This document shows, piece by piece, positions 11,942-24,745 of a DNA stretch of 64,000 nt. The first letter of the stretch is position 1, and each line of letters opens with the position of its first letter. The notes beneath the pieces are model-generated. The model was given only the letters and a program-made list of their open reading frames with translations. It was not told the DNA's origin and did not search any database. The DNA is from Tubiluchus corallicola (taxonomy: Eukaryota; Priapulida; Priapulimorpha; Priapulimorphida; Tubiluchidae). Both the position numbers and the translations under genes were made by a program. Location: assembly GCA_030141605.1 (NCBI GenBank), contig JAQGDQ010000429.1, forward strand, positions 62,001 to 126,000. Reading direction: 5' to 3'.

Positions 11942-12658
11942 GGCGCCAAGTAACCCACTAGCCGAAGTAGGACAATTTGAGTACATGGGCTAGCCCAAGT
12001 AGGACGCTAGAGACAGGTCGCGAATTGAGTCGCTAAGCATACTGGCACCGTCCGTTGTCCTTGTTTAGGTAATAATAATAATTAAAAATATCGATACACG
12101 TTGAATAATTTATTTTATACATCTGATAAAATAAAAGAATTTCATTCTGAGCTAGAAGAATTAACATTTGCCAATATTAATCTTCTTTAAAGTAAAATAA
12201 GAGCACTTTTAGGCGATTGCAACATTTGCTTAAGGTATATCATTTTTTATTTTGTCTTGCTTCACAGACAGGTGATCCTTTTCACTCCCTCCTGGACAAA
12301 TAATTGTTTTCTACTAAGTAAACGGGTTAGCGAGTTGTGTGCCCTACATAGTTTCTCTCTCTAAAGCATTAGACACTTATTTTAATGTTATGATGATATC
12401 TATGGAGCTAATAATAATGATTATATTGTTGTAAAAAATACATTTGTAAATTGTCAAGGACTATCCATCATTATTATAAAGTTACTTTTTTCTAAAACAT
12501 ATTTGGTTTTATGTTTTATTATGTCATAAATCTCAATTCTCGACAGAAATCGCTAGTGTCCTACTTGGGCTGCTCATGTACGACACTGCTTTTCCGTAAA
12601 TTTAGCACATACGTTTTACCGGAAGTGTCCTACTTTGGCTAGTGGGTTACTCGGCGCC
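11942..12658. mobile_element. Inverted-repeat MITE, family A copy 1
   Basis: A 717-bp element with terminal inverted repeats of about 32 bp (left GGCGCCAAGTAACCCACTAG; right, on the other strand, GGCGCCGAGTAACCCACTAG). The flanks TAGAACTGCT and CAGAACTACT may be a worn target duplication. Inside each end are palindromic copies of a GGGCTAGCCCAAGTAGGAC-type motif. Internal sequence is shared, in opposite orientation, with copies at 28598-29538 and 33667-34266. No transposase frame. It sits 0.4 kb upstream of the MyD88 start. Confidence 0.82.
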
Positions 12659-12660
12659 CT

Positions 12661-14158
12661 ACAGAACTACTGGAACAGTGTCAAAGCAGTGCCATTGAGC
12701 ACATTTTCGATTATTACGAATACAGTGAAGACTGGTCAATGGTAGTATTGCCTAAGGAGTGTGAACACAATGAGAGTTTGTAAAATCATGCTTATTGTCA
12801 GCGCTGATTCATACTGGTTGGTGCACATAACGGAAACGTGAATAAGAAAGCTGATCCCCTTGCTATGCATTGACTCTTTTTCAGAAGACAGTTTTTTGAG
12901 TAATATGGTGTCAAAAACAATACGGAAAAAAACTAGTGTTAGAGCTCTCAGCAGAGGTGCACATTCACCGAAAGTCAATATGGGGAACATTTATTATTGA
13001 CCATGTAACTGGTTTTGATCTCAGGTGACGGTTTCTGGGGGCTGGATGCACTAAAGTTCTTTCGAACAATTTTCTTCGTAATTGTGTGCATACGAACATT
13101 TTAGCGCCACGCATGGATTCACTTTAGAAGCCTGTCTTTGTAAAAATCGTCTTAAATTTGTTCATAACCTTGCGCCAAGATTAGAGTTCTTGTAAATAAT
13201 ATTCTGCACGTTGTGCGCAGTTTAAATGGCTATGATTGGTGCTTTTGTAGAAGAGGAAAAGCTAACAATAGAAATTTGATACACAGAGAACGTATTTTTG
13301 CAATGCATTAGAATTATTCCTTTCACATGAAAGTGAAGTACAAACTACAGTCCACACAGCTCTGTCTCTCTCTCTCTCTCTCTCCTTATCTGTCAATCTG
13401 TCTGTCTATGTATCTATGTGCTTATCTACTATCTTTTCTACAACTGACTGATAAATTGGCCAGTCGACCCACCGACCGACCTGCCTGCTTTTCTACCTGC
13501 CTACCTACTAACACAACTTCCTACTTACCCATGTACCTACCTATTTATTTTTGTCTAAATATTTAGTGCGCGTACCCTAAATTCTAATAAACGGTACCCC
13601 AGGCCAAAGTTAGAATTGGCTGGCAAGAGTCAAGAAAATGTTATTCCGTACATTATTCTGTTGTAATTACGTATCAAAAGCAGTGCCAAAGTCAGCAAGC
13701 ACATGCCGTATACATGAAGATTTTAGCCGTGCCAGAATTTTAGCAGCGTAAAATGTTCGTACAAACTTCTTAAATATTTGCATATGAATATTCTGGTTTT
13801 AGTTTAGATTTTATTTCAAAGCACTTGCATCTCAAACACTTCAAATGTCACAATAAAAATAAATTCTGGTAACTCGCAAAAAAGTCACATTTCCATTATC
13901 ATATGCCCATTACGTCGACTGTAGACATTGGGCTGGCATAACTCTAAATTTTAAAATGAAAAAATCATTTTACATTTAATCACATTTTACTAAACACAAA
14001 AGCACGAGAAATCTTTTAAAAATACTGTGTCCTTGAAAACATTTGAAGATTTCACATATTACTTTTCTCGCACATTGGCCTGGACCTGCAAGACAGCAAC
14101 GTGCGTTTTAGAAGTTTTCTAATACGTAGTCTTAATTAGATTTTTCATTGGGCGCATA
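12661..14158. other. Intergenic region between divergent MyD88 and PRDX3 genes
   Basis: Holds the promoter side of PRDX3. A CT-rich tract at 13361-13385 passes into degenerate CTAC/CTGC repeats up to about 13556. No coding exon seen. I cannot point to a specific promoter element. Confidence 0.45.
13361..13556. repeat. (CT)n tract followed by degenerate CTAC/CTGC repeat
   Basis: A pure CT run gives way to imperfect tetranucleotide units. It resembles, on the opposite strand, the GTAG-rich block at 186-556. Open frames over it are artefacts. Confidence 0.8.
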
Positions 14159-17100
14159 ATGGCTTTATCGTTCGGCAAAGTAGCTGCCTCACGTTTACTG
14201 GTAAGCTTTTTAATTATGATCTAAAGTGTCAGTGCACTTACCATTTACTATATTTTAGAATTTACCATCGGTTATTAGGAATGTGAATAAAAGTGGTCAG
14301 TATTACGGCTTCAATATTAAAAAATTAACAATGCATTGATTGCTTGAGAGTAGTGCTCAAGTTAAGCTATTGAATGGTGATAGTGACGTTTATTCTTTTT
14401 ATCTTTATAATATTAAAAAAATAATATATAATAATTAATTATTAATAATATGTAAAATAAAATATTAATCATTATCGTCATGCTGTTAGTCTTTGTAATT
14501 ACCGAAAATTAATCCTACATTCACAGATCCGATATTTCTGATGCAATGCGCAATGTGAACATTTGTGCTTGGACTGCTTGCCTACTTTCGATGCCATTGA
14601 CTTCAGACACTGCTCGACCTTAACTGACATCAATTTCTGATTATAAGAATCTTGGATGATCAGTACAGCTGGCCCTGAGGATATTATACAGAATTAGAAC
14701 TTATTTGAATGTAATTAAAACATTTGCTAATGATGAGGAAGCAGATCATCGTTAGCTGAAGGCGACATTATTTTAATAAAAGATCCTGTTGTTCTTTCAA
14801 TCAATCAACTTGGTATATCAGTAGTGCAATTCTGTCCGCGAATTAACGTACGTATGTGGTATACTGGGTAGTTGGTTGCAATTAATTCCTGCCTGTCTAA
14901 AAGTATTTTTATGAGGCTGTTATAAACACCTGTTTATTTTTTTAAAATTAGGCTTGCGGTTCCAGACTTAGCTCCATTTCAAGCAAACATTTATTTTCCA
15001 CGGGTAGGTAGTTGTACTTATTTAATTATTTGTAAAAGAAGGAATTAAAATGCCCATAAATCTTAAAAATTGTTTACTGGCATTGTACACCTTGATTTTA
15101 TATGTAGTTTATCTGTAATTTTTATTATTGTATCTTTCTGTGCAGCTGATCAAGTCTGAGAGGGATGAAAACTCCCGAAAAGAAAAAAGAATTTTTGTGA
15201 TTTATGGGCATTTTGACTTCTTGTATGACCATGGCAAGTCTCAGAAGAGCACTATCTTATTTTCAAGCTTTATTTAATTATTTATTAACTTTGCTAATTA
15301 AAGGGCTAATTAGTAATTAACGGAGATCAGACTTCTGGTGAATAAAGGATAATTATCATTAAAACAAAGTTAAAAATTTAACAGTCAATAAAAAACAATA
15401 TTCATTTAGAATGTATGAGCAAAACACTACAAAAAAGTTGAATAATTAGATTTTGCACACTATTTGAGGTAATAATCATCGTGCTTGATGAGTCTGTCTA
15501 TGTTTATCAATCACATTTTCTTTGCTATATTTTTCAGGTTCACGTTGTTGCGCCGTTAAAGTCCAACATCCAGCTCCAGACTTTAAAGGCAAAGCTGTGG
15601 TCGAGGGTCAGTTCAAAGAAATTGAATTGTCCAGCTACAAAGGAAAATATGTTGTCTTGTTTTTCTACCCGCTTGATTTGTATGTACCATTTACAAACAA
15701 TTAATTAATTTAGAAATAATGTAAAATTATTGTTGCATTTATGATCCTTCAGTTTTGATGATTCGGTGGACTGATGGAGAGTTTAAACTTAATTTGAATA
15801 CTTAACTTGATAGCTGATTGCTAACATTAGTATGAAGCTGCAAAAAATTGATCCTGAATCTACGTGTATCAATAAAGTTTGTTGGTAGTTGCACTATGCG
15901 CACAAAGCGTTATTCCGTATGCTCTACCTGTTTTTACAAGGCCACCATAAAGCAATTTCTTACAGACAGAAAATCTTAAAATTAAGAAAGGGGAATATAA
16001 CATGGTGATTCAAACTACCGATATAGAGTTTATCATCAGGTGATCATTGGAAAAAACAGAAGGAAAGTAAGTAAAAAGCACAAAAAAGAATAAAGGAATA
16101 AAGAAAAACAATAATATAAGTCTCTTTCAAGTGTGTCATCTTCGTGTGTTAACAATGTGAAAAAACTCCCCAAAAATTTATATGAGTAAAATTTTCAATA
16201 GGGTCTTTTTTCATTTTTGATCTGAAGAAAAACTGCAGTAGTAGTTTGAAATGTCCTGTTTTTCCTTGTTTGTTTCCACTATTCTTTCAGCAAAAATCTT
16301 AAATAAAAACAGTTTGTTTTCCCGAGCTTTTAGTAACTCGTAATCTGTAAATTTTAGTCACCTGACTTAATTTGATTTTAATTTGTATAGCCTAACATTT
16401 TTCTGCTAGCTCTGTAGTCTTATGCTACTTTTTAACTGATCTAGCCATCTAGGACATCGGGCTAATAAATTATTATTGTTAATAATTATTATTGTAATTC
16501 TCTAATACAAATAATACAATTTTTCTTAATAATATCAAAACGTTTTTGTTATAAATATCAGACTTAGTTTTTTTAAGAAATGCAGCCTGTCTGTAGAGTA
16601 TGATATTATATATATTGTTGTAAGGCTTTTACTTGTAGTAAGTGTTTACAGTGTAGGGATTGGCCTGGCTATGTTGACCTTTGCTCATTGCTCTTTGGTA
16701 CTAATATGTGAGAATCTTACGTTACCGCAGGCTTATCGATCGCTGTGGTTTAATAGGTTCTTTTCACGTGATGCAAAGAAATGCTTTATTAGAAATATTA
16801 GTAAACTTTTACACATAAATTACATGTACTATAATATCGTCCTGCAATGTCCAGAGTTTAATTAATATTTTTTTAGAAAATATACCTGATAATAGTAATA
16901 AATTTATTTATCATTATTACAACCAAAAGTTTATATAATTATATAAACATAAAATTACAAAATATAAAATTTTTTTAAAAGAATCAACAAGGTAGAACAT
17001 ACGGTGACAAGCACTATTATGCTGTTACAAGATACATGAACAAAGTAAATTAAAATGAGTCCAAACTTATTTTTAATGTAAATACCTCCCACTCATGCAT

Positions 17101-20100
17101 TTTACATGCCTTTTTGTACCCTATGAAGTATCTCTGAACTTATTACAGTAGTTGTACTAATGTAAAGTTAAATAAAGTAAAAAATCAGCAAAAATTAGTT
17201 TTGCATTACATTTTTCTTCAAGTCAAAGTAAACAGAGCTTGATACTTCGTGAGAATGTTAATAAACAGGACTAAGAACAATTGTACTGAAGGTTTTCATT
17301 TATTTTTATACTTACAGAGCTTCATATATTGCCACAGTAATAATCAAATATATTTTATTTTTTCCAGCACATTTGTGTGTCCTACAGAGATAATAGCATT
17401 CAGCGACAGAGCAGAAGAATTTCGTAAAATAAATTGCGAAGTGATTGCTTGCTCAACTGACTCACACTTCAGCCACTTGGCCTGGACAAACACGCCACGA
17501 AAGGTAGTTCGTCATGTAAATCTAATGATAGAACAAACACATTAAAAATTATTGAATTTTTTAAAACAAACCTTAGTCAAAAGGTCAGAAAAAGTCACGG
17601 TACAGCTTGCATGTGAACCAGATATCTCCTGTTTATGAGGCTGAAATCAGTAACCATTTGGATGTCAATTGACTCGCCAATTATAAGGAATCAGCTAAGG
17701 CTCACTCAGTTGGTCACAGTGGTCTAGCGGTTATAACATCCATCTCAGAAGCAGAAGATCTGTGATTCAGATCCAGGTTGAGTTCCAACTTTTTCACATT
17801 TTTAATCTTTCTTATGAGTTTCATTTCTACTTCTACTGGTTTGTTCCACCATTAATAATAATCTTTAAAACTAGGACTATAAAAATAATGTAAATTTAGA
17901 ATGTGTTAACCTATACAGCAGAAGTTTATTATAAGAGTCTACTTTGGCTCTAAAGCACTTGTTGCCATGGAATTCAATATTCACCACTTATGGCATCAGT
18001 GTCATCGATGCTTTTAGTTCTACTTTATGAATTTCGGTAAAGATTGTTAAAGGTGCTAACAGTAATTCCCATGAGCTTTTCTGACTTCATTCATGATAAT
18101 CTGTATTTCACAAAATGGTCAATAGCCAGAGCAAAATTTCCATACAATATACACGAATGAATAGACAAATAAAGAAGCCATTTTACTATAATGAATCTTA
18201 TAGGATGGTGGGCTTGGCAAGATGAACATCCCATTACTTGCTGACTTTACTAAAAAAATTGCCCGAGATTACGACGTGTTAGTTGAAGATGCTGGAGTAG
18301 CACTCAGGTACTGCATTAAAGTTTGGTTTTTTTGCATCACGTCATAAACAGGTTTAAGTTGAATTGATATAATGTTTTTTGCAACTGCTCAACCAGTTCA
18401 ATCTGCACGATGCCATAAACAGGAGGGTAGTTTTTTGCATTTATTGTGATAAAATTAGTCCCTAAGCTCAACAATAACACTGAAGTACCTATGTGTTTTT
18501 GTAGGCATTTATTTATTATTTTCTTTTAAAATTTTTATAATAATTTATATTATTATACTAATAATATATATATATATGCATGCCATATAACAATTGTTGT
18601 TATTAAATAACTTTTACTTTTTTAGGGGTTTATTTATTATCGATCCACAAGGTGTTGTCAAGCAGATGACTGTTAATGACCTGCCTGTTGGGCGTTCAGT
18701 GGACGAGACATTGAGACTTGTGCAAGCTTTTCAGTTTGTTGAAAAACATGGTGAAGGTAGGAATGTTATGGTAGCTCTTCACAGATAGTTGTTTTTAAGA
18801 TAGATAGGCATGATATTTGAATATATACTTTTGAATATTGCAAATACAGCATATTCTCCTAATTGTCAGTAACCATCTATACTTTATAAAGTATGATTTT
18901 AATGGTTAAAGGAAAACCGGATGATTGTGTAAACACGAGTTTAGAATAAAGAATGCTCTAAAATATTGAAAACTACAATAGCTTATTTTAAATCAAAGCT
19001 TAGATTAAATAATAATTACCTCGGATACTCAAATTTCATTAAACTTTCAAAGCTACGCGAGGCTCAGTGAATCTACTAAGACTGGCGGCGGCGCCTTTTT
19101 GTCACGTGCGCATGGCTGACAAATAGAAGGTGGTACCATGATAACCATGATCATGAACTGCTGTGTTTGTTTCATGACGTCATATAATGTAAAGCCCATT
19201 TTCATGACATCATGCTTTTAAGCAGTACTGTAACACCTATGCAAATGTGCTTGATGCGCAAGGGAAGACGCCTGCCATTGCACAAACTGTGGCTAGTTTC
19301 TGACATAAGCAATAGCTGTGTTTGGTTGCCGTTAATTAACTTTCTAAGCTAATTATTCAAATATAAGGAACAATTGTTAACTTTTATAGGCAAGAAAATG
19401 TATATTTTGGACAGTAAATTAAAATGAGATTGAGTCTAAACAATCGTTCGGTCTTTAAACATGAAGCAATGCCCTAGCTTGAAACACGTGAGCTTAATAT
19501 CTTTTTAAAATAACTTTATTTTTTAATATGAGAGTAAATCATGATTACAGTGATAACAAAACATTGATGATAACTTAAGTTATAGGCTAGAATGAAATCG
19601 AGTCTTAATCTGCGTAAGTTTTCCTCATTGACGGACTGGACTTGCATCAATTCAAATGCATCATAGGTCTTCTGCACATGATATACATTCACAGATTCAA
19701 TATATATATAAATTAAACAACATAAAGTAAAAATATCACATATATAAACTCTAAATATAAAATAAAACCATATTTTCTTTATTTCTTATGATTTTTGCCA
19801 ATTATTTGGAATATTTTCTACAAAAATTTCAAAGCTTTCAAAGAAAATTTGCTTGATTATTGATTACAATTTTTCACTTGTGTACAAGGTGTCAGGTTTG
19901 ATTCCTGAAGCATCTATGTGCAGTGCCGCAGGCCACCTTTCATAGGTGTTCATTTCAAATGGGTTTTATTATAATCATTTCCAGCATTCCAAAATGATCT
20001 AGACATGTTTTCGTGCTAAAATCAAGTGTTACCATCCTGAAAATGTTTCCTTTTTTTAATAATTGGTTATAATTTGTTAATAATTTTTATTGTACTAATG

Positions 20101-20344
20101 CTTGGTTCTATGAAGACTAGTGCAAGTATTGAAAACTTCAAATTTGACAGCACCTTAGTTAAACAAGATGGCCGACACTGTCTTTTTATGGTAACTTGAT
20201 GTCAAGTATATTAACTTTCTCAACCTAAATGTTGCTAAATTAATTTCGTTTTTAATAGTTTGTCCAGCAAACTGGAAGCCTGAATCACCAACTATCAAGC
20301 CTAATCCTCAAGATTCTAAGGAATACTTCAACAAAGTGAACTAA
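14159..20344 (+). CDS. PRDX3: Mitochondrial 2-Cys peroxiredoxin (PRDX3), 7 exons, 230 aa
   Basis: Thioredoxin-dependent peroxidase that reduces H2O2 and organic peroxides in the mitochondrial matrix (family knowledge). Exons: 14159-14200, 14952-15003, 15538-15679, 17368-17503, 18204-18307, 18626-18756, 20259-20344; 693 nt, all phases match. Residues 1 to about 35 are Ser/Arg-rich without acidic residues, as expected for a mitochondrial presequence, which separates it from cytosolic PRDX1/2. The peroxidatic Cys83 lies in FTFVCPTEI, the resolving Cys204 in VCPANW. GGLG (126-129) and a C-terminal YF (225-226) are both present, the pair linked to sensitivity to overoxidation in eukaryotic typical 2-Cys enzymes. 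The end [17 protein letters not shown] closely resembles vertebrate PRDX3. It is divergent from MyD88 and convergent with ELOB. The gene appears intact. Confidence 0.97.
17709..17789 (+). repeat. tRNA-derived SINE head in PRDX3 intron 4
   Basis: AGTGGTCTAGCGGTTATAACA matches an A-box/D-arm; an anticodon-like hairpin follows (ATCTCAGAAGCAGAAGAT), then CTGTGATTCAGATCCAG as a worn T-arm/B-box. The outer GTTGG and CCAAC could pair, but the acceptor stem and spacing are wrong for a working tRNA. A SINE head or tRNA pseudogene is more likely. Confidence 0.45.
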
Positions 20345-20750
20345 TCGTGGCCATGGACCAAGATACTCAGCAGAAATATTTTGCGCCATTTTCAGAACTC
20401 ACAGGAACTAATACTTTCTATTGTGCTTATCAATGCCATACAATTGGTTTGTTTTAGCACAAAGCATTAAGAAGACCGATATAAGATCGATAAAATAAGA
20501 CCTTAGTACTAGAGCCCTACTAAGAACACTGTCGAAGCTACTGTAATTATGTTATTTCTTATCTAATACGGGTCGTTGTTAGTATATTTCACTCATTTAC
20601 TACTGTTTATTTACTGTTAGTGTAAGATTTCCCAAAAAATATTTTTAAATTTTTATTTGTGGACCGCATTTTCCATGATTACTGTGTTGTGCCGATTTTC
20701 TGTAATTGTGTCAAAAATTATTCATTGAATGACGCGTTATTATCATTATG

Positions 20751-20756
20751 AATAAA
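20751..20756 (+). terminator. Candidate poly(A) signal for PRDX3
   Basis: AATAAA 407 bases after the PRDX3 stop, followed by TG-rich sequence (GTTTGTTAG; GTTTGTATTGTTTTG). This is a good arrangement for cleavage and polyadenylation, giving a 3' UTR of about 0.4 kb. Confidence 0.55.
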
Positions 20757-21629
20757 AGTTTGTTAGCATAGATCATTCGTTTAATTACTTACGATGTTTG
20801 TATTGTTTTGCAGCAGTAAACATCTCTGTTATTTCGTTTCATTTTGCTCATCCAAACAATGTCTCACTCTCAGGGAGGACTATACTACTACGACTTTAGC
20901 TTTAAACTTTATATTAACGCTAGAGCGCTTGTTCTGCAACAAAAAGCTCTAGATTTCTCAACAACAAGTATTACTGTGGGAGCTGAGAGAGGTTTTATAC
21001 GACATCTTGCGTACAAATAGTTTGAGTGCTAGAATACATTAATGGTCTGTTGGAATTTGAGCCGTTTTTAGAGAGCGCCGCCAAAAGTACCCCCATTTCA
21101 ATTTGAACACATTTTGAGCAAATCAGTCAAACTTTGATCATGCTTACTGAAAGGATAAACCTAATTACATCTGATGTTACAAAAACACTTTGTGTTTAGT
21201 GAACAATATTCATCTCACTAGTAATACATTTATTCACTAGTGGTACATGAATTAAAATAATTTTACTTACGCTAATAAGAAAGCACTGAAGCCTAATGCA
21301 CTGCATAGATTTTGACATGCTTGTTGTACACTTTCTGTTGGTCCTCACTCCGTGCACTGTAATGAGATATTTCATTCCCACCATAGGCACCATGCCCACT
21401 GCAGCACAACTGTAATGCTGTATAACAAACTTATATCTGCTCTTTGAGTTATTTATCCTTGGCTGTAATATGTTTATGAATGATGTCGTTATCAGATCCC
21501 ACTTATCAGATCGTCAAAGTGACAAAATACCTACGGATTATGCAGTTTGCCATTTGCTAGACCTGTGAGCATAGCGGTGACTGTACCAATTTCCACTTCC
21601 ATCTGCATATTGTGGAGGCTAACCTCTGT

Positions 21630-21970
21630 GTGACCTTCTTCACTCAAACCTCACTTGATGTCTTCCAGAATAAAGCCTGTTGCCCACCCCTGCTGTACTT
21701 CATCACTAAAATTTTGTTTTCTTCTGCACATTTTGGATCTTGACCTTACGGTGACCTTTGATCCCGATGACCTAACCTTTTGCCTTTGATCTCGCTTATA
21801 ACTGCGGTCATCTCATTATCCTGGTACATATGTGACGTAATTTGGTCACATTTTTCGCAGAAATTACCTTCTTCATACAACATTCGGTCCAATTTAACCT
21901 TGTAGTAAAAAAACTGCTTTAATTTTGCCCATAAACAAAACACTTAAAAATGACCTTAGCTTTGACCTAC
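21630..21970. repeat. TGACCT-rich degenerate repeat
   Basis: Repeated TGACCT-like hexamers with short spacers: GTGACCTTC, TTGACCTTACGGTGACCTTT, ATGACCTAACC, ATGACCTTAG, TTGACCTAC. It looks like a fragment of a dispersed repeat with a hexamer theme. The hexamer is also a nuclear-receptor half-site, but nothing here shows regulatory use. Confidence 0.4.
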
Positions 21971-24506
21971 TAACCAAGGATCATTATTTCCCTGTCAAAA
22001 TATGCTTTCTTATAAGACAAATAACAATGCCAAATTTTGTTTAAATTGAAATGACAGTTCTGAACTTATGGCCACCACTGCTGACAACTGCATTAAATTT
22101 GCATATTCCAGCCTCTGAGATCACATTGCAATAATCACTATTTAAATCATTCGCAAAAACAAATATCAGCTAAACACTGAATTATACGCAACTATATGTA
22201 TTGTATATCAAAACCAGAACAAATCTGCATTGAGTTACTAGTCTTATTAAAACCATTTACAATAAATTACAATATTCAGAGGATTTGCCATGCAGTTTTG
22301 TAAAAACAAAATTATCGCTTTTTATTTTGAAAGAAAGAACGAGCTAGTATCGCCTTACACCACAAAAAAGCAACACATACAAAAATCATAGATATAAAAT
22401 TAAAAAAGCGACTGCTCAAATTTCAATCCAATTTCTTAAAGTTGAGCAACTCTTATTTTTGATACTGGAATAACAGATGTATGTCACTAATAATTCAAGT
22501 AATCAGTATGGCATATAACAGTATATGATTGGTAAAATATCATTTAAAGTAATATCACTGAAAATTCACTTGAGAGGCATTTTACTAGTGTCATTTCAGG
22601 TTTTAAGAGACGGTCCTATATTCAGAGCAAAAACGGTGCAGTTAAATCAGTTATACATACAATAGTGTACTATCTATGATCAGCAAATTATTGTAAGCTG
22701 TCTTATTATAACATTGCAAATTCACATTTCCAAATCTTTCCTAGTTCCAGCGGTGTGATCCATTATACTATCTGTTAAATAAATATGTGTTACTGTTATA
22801 TACATACACTTTGCTACCCAACTTGCTTGTCAATGATAAGCTTGCCAATGAAGGGATTGTTCTGTATGAAACGTCTCAATAATGATCCCTCTTTAGACAG
22901 ATTAATAAAATTTAATATTGTGTTACGTAATTATGATTGCTAACACTACCAAACTGAAATAAATCCTCAACAAACACAAAATTCTAGGAAGATAAGATAA
23001 GTTATGAAAACATTCCGCATTTAAAACGTGGATAAACATTCTTATCAATGCACATTTGAGCACTTCAAGCTGTGTGGGTTAAAGCTGTAAAAATTGCTAA
23101 TGTGTGAAATACATCTCTTGTTTCTACCGAGCCAAATACCATCAACTGACACAAATAAGGAATAACAATCACGTTAGTTCAAATGCACCACAACATTTAT
23201 ACTGGCCAGAAAAAAGGTTAGCTGCTTTTCTACATGGTACGCTAGCAGAATTATGATTCCACCTAAGTAAAGGTGTATTAGAATTGTATAAATTCAGTGG
23301 CTGTGCTGAAACACATATATGATATAGCTGGTAATTAAATTTAGGCCACTTTGAGTCGATGCCTTAATTTTTGAAAGTGTAAAGGAAAAACATTTCTTTT
23401 CGCTTTCATTTTATCTGCACGTAGTTTTAGTCAGGACTCTGATGAAGTCACTTTGTGGTCTGTCCTACATAAAAACTGTCACGTTTATAGATAGATACAA
23501 ATAAATAGGTACAAACGCTTGATAATACGATTTTCAGGCACTTTTCCAAGAAATGACAAGCAGTCGAGATTTTTTGTTCTATTTGGACAAAGAGTATAGC
23601 AGTACTGCAGAGAAAATAATTTTTCACAAACACAGTATATTTTATACAGAGAGGTTTCAGAAAAACACATATAGTAATAACAAATGAGACAGAGCCAGAG
23701 TTATCTTCAAGGAAGGGTACAAGCAGTTACAATAAGCACTGCTTATAAATAAGCAACAACAGTTTATTATTGTTAATAAATGATTGTTAATAAACTGAGT
23801 TGTGAAACATTATCTGAGAACTTGCCAATTTAACTAATTTTTCCTGGCCATAACTAGTAACATTAACATTTCTATGGCCAACATTTTAACTAGTTGCTAG
23901 TAGCCATAACAAGCTGACAGATGTATTTTAGTTTGATTTGTTTTCCACATAAACTGCATTTCCAAATAAATTATTTACTTTTTCTAAAAATGACACAAAT
24001 GCATTTATCAGTTTTTCTACCTGATGTAAATGCAAGAAAAGTAAATGCAAAGGTGGCTAAATTAATAAAAAATTAATTGCCAATTCTCAATAATGCAGTC
24101 CTTTAAATTACTTAGGATAACTGTAAACTAACAACAGAGTTTAGTTAAACAAACTATGTTTACCAAACATCCAGAATGTGTTATTCACTACTGTGTTGCA
24201 AATCGCATATAAACAATCCGACAGGAATAGCTGCAGAAAAAATGATGCTATAACGCAGGTCTGCTAAACGGGTTCATTGAAAACAACATAAAGTGATTTT
24301 TATGCAATAACACAATGCATTCTGCATATCTGGTAAATGCAACTTAAGTATGTAAAAAAACTGTTTAGCTCTACTGCTAAAAAACTCTGTAAACTGGGCT
24401 CAGCCCAAGTTTTTTCGAATATTATTATTTTTTGTCAAGTATGGTTTCGAAAATTCAGTATTTCTAGGTATAATTTCTTTATTTTTAAATAAATATAGAA
24501 ATTATA

Positions 24507-24512
24507 TTTATT
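24507..24512 (-). terminator. Candidate poly(A) signal for ELOB
   Basis: TTTATT on the plus strand (AATAAA on the minus) about 235 bases past the ELOB stop; another lies at 24478-24483. Either could serve. The AT-rich context makes chance matches likely. Confidence 0.3.
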
Positions 24513-24745
24513 CTATAACAAAAGCATTTTTATTTTTTTCTAAACTTGTAACCTATTTAAAAAGATTTTTACTTGTCAGAGCTAACAGATTTGCCAAGGC
24601 TCAGCAGAAAAAAGGTGTTTGATACATATACCTAATCCCCCGTAACAAAAGCAAACTCTCACATTGCCACTTTTTCTGACAGCTTATATAAACAACAGAT
24701 CCAAACCTATTTTCATTAATTACTATAATTAAGGAGTATAAAATT

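Larger units (their letters stand above)
20760..24745. other. Convergent intergenic region between PRDX3 and ELOB
   Basis: About 4 kb with no coding exon recognised. The right part is probably the ELOB 3' UTR. A TGACCT-rich stretch lies at 21630-21970 (listed separately). Short frames here lack domains and look like chance. Confidence 0.45.

Noticed and set aside
17709-17789. Working tRNA gene
   Set aside because: Only five acceptor pairs, a mismatched T-stem and wrong spacing; a SINE head or tRNA pseudogene is more likely.
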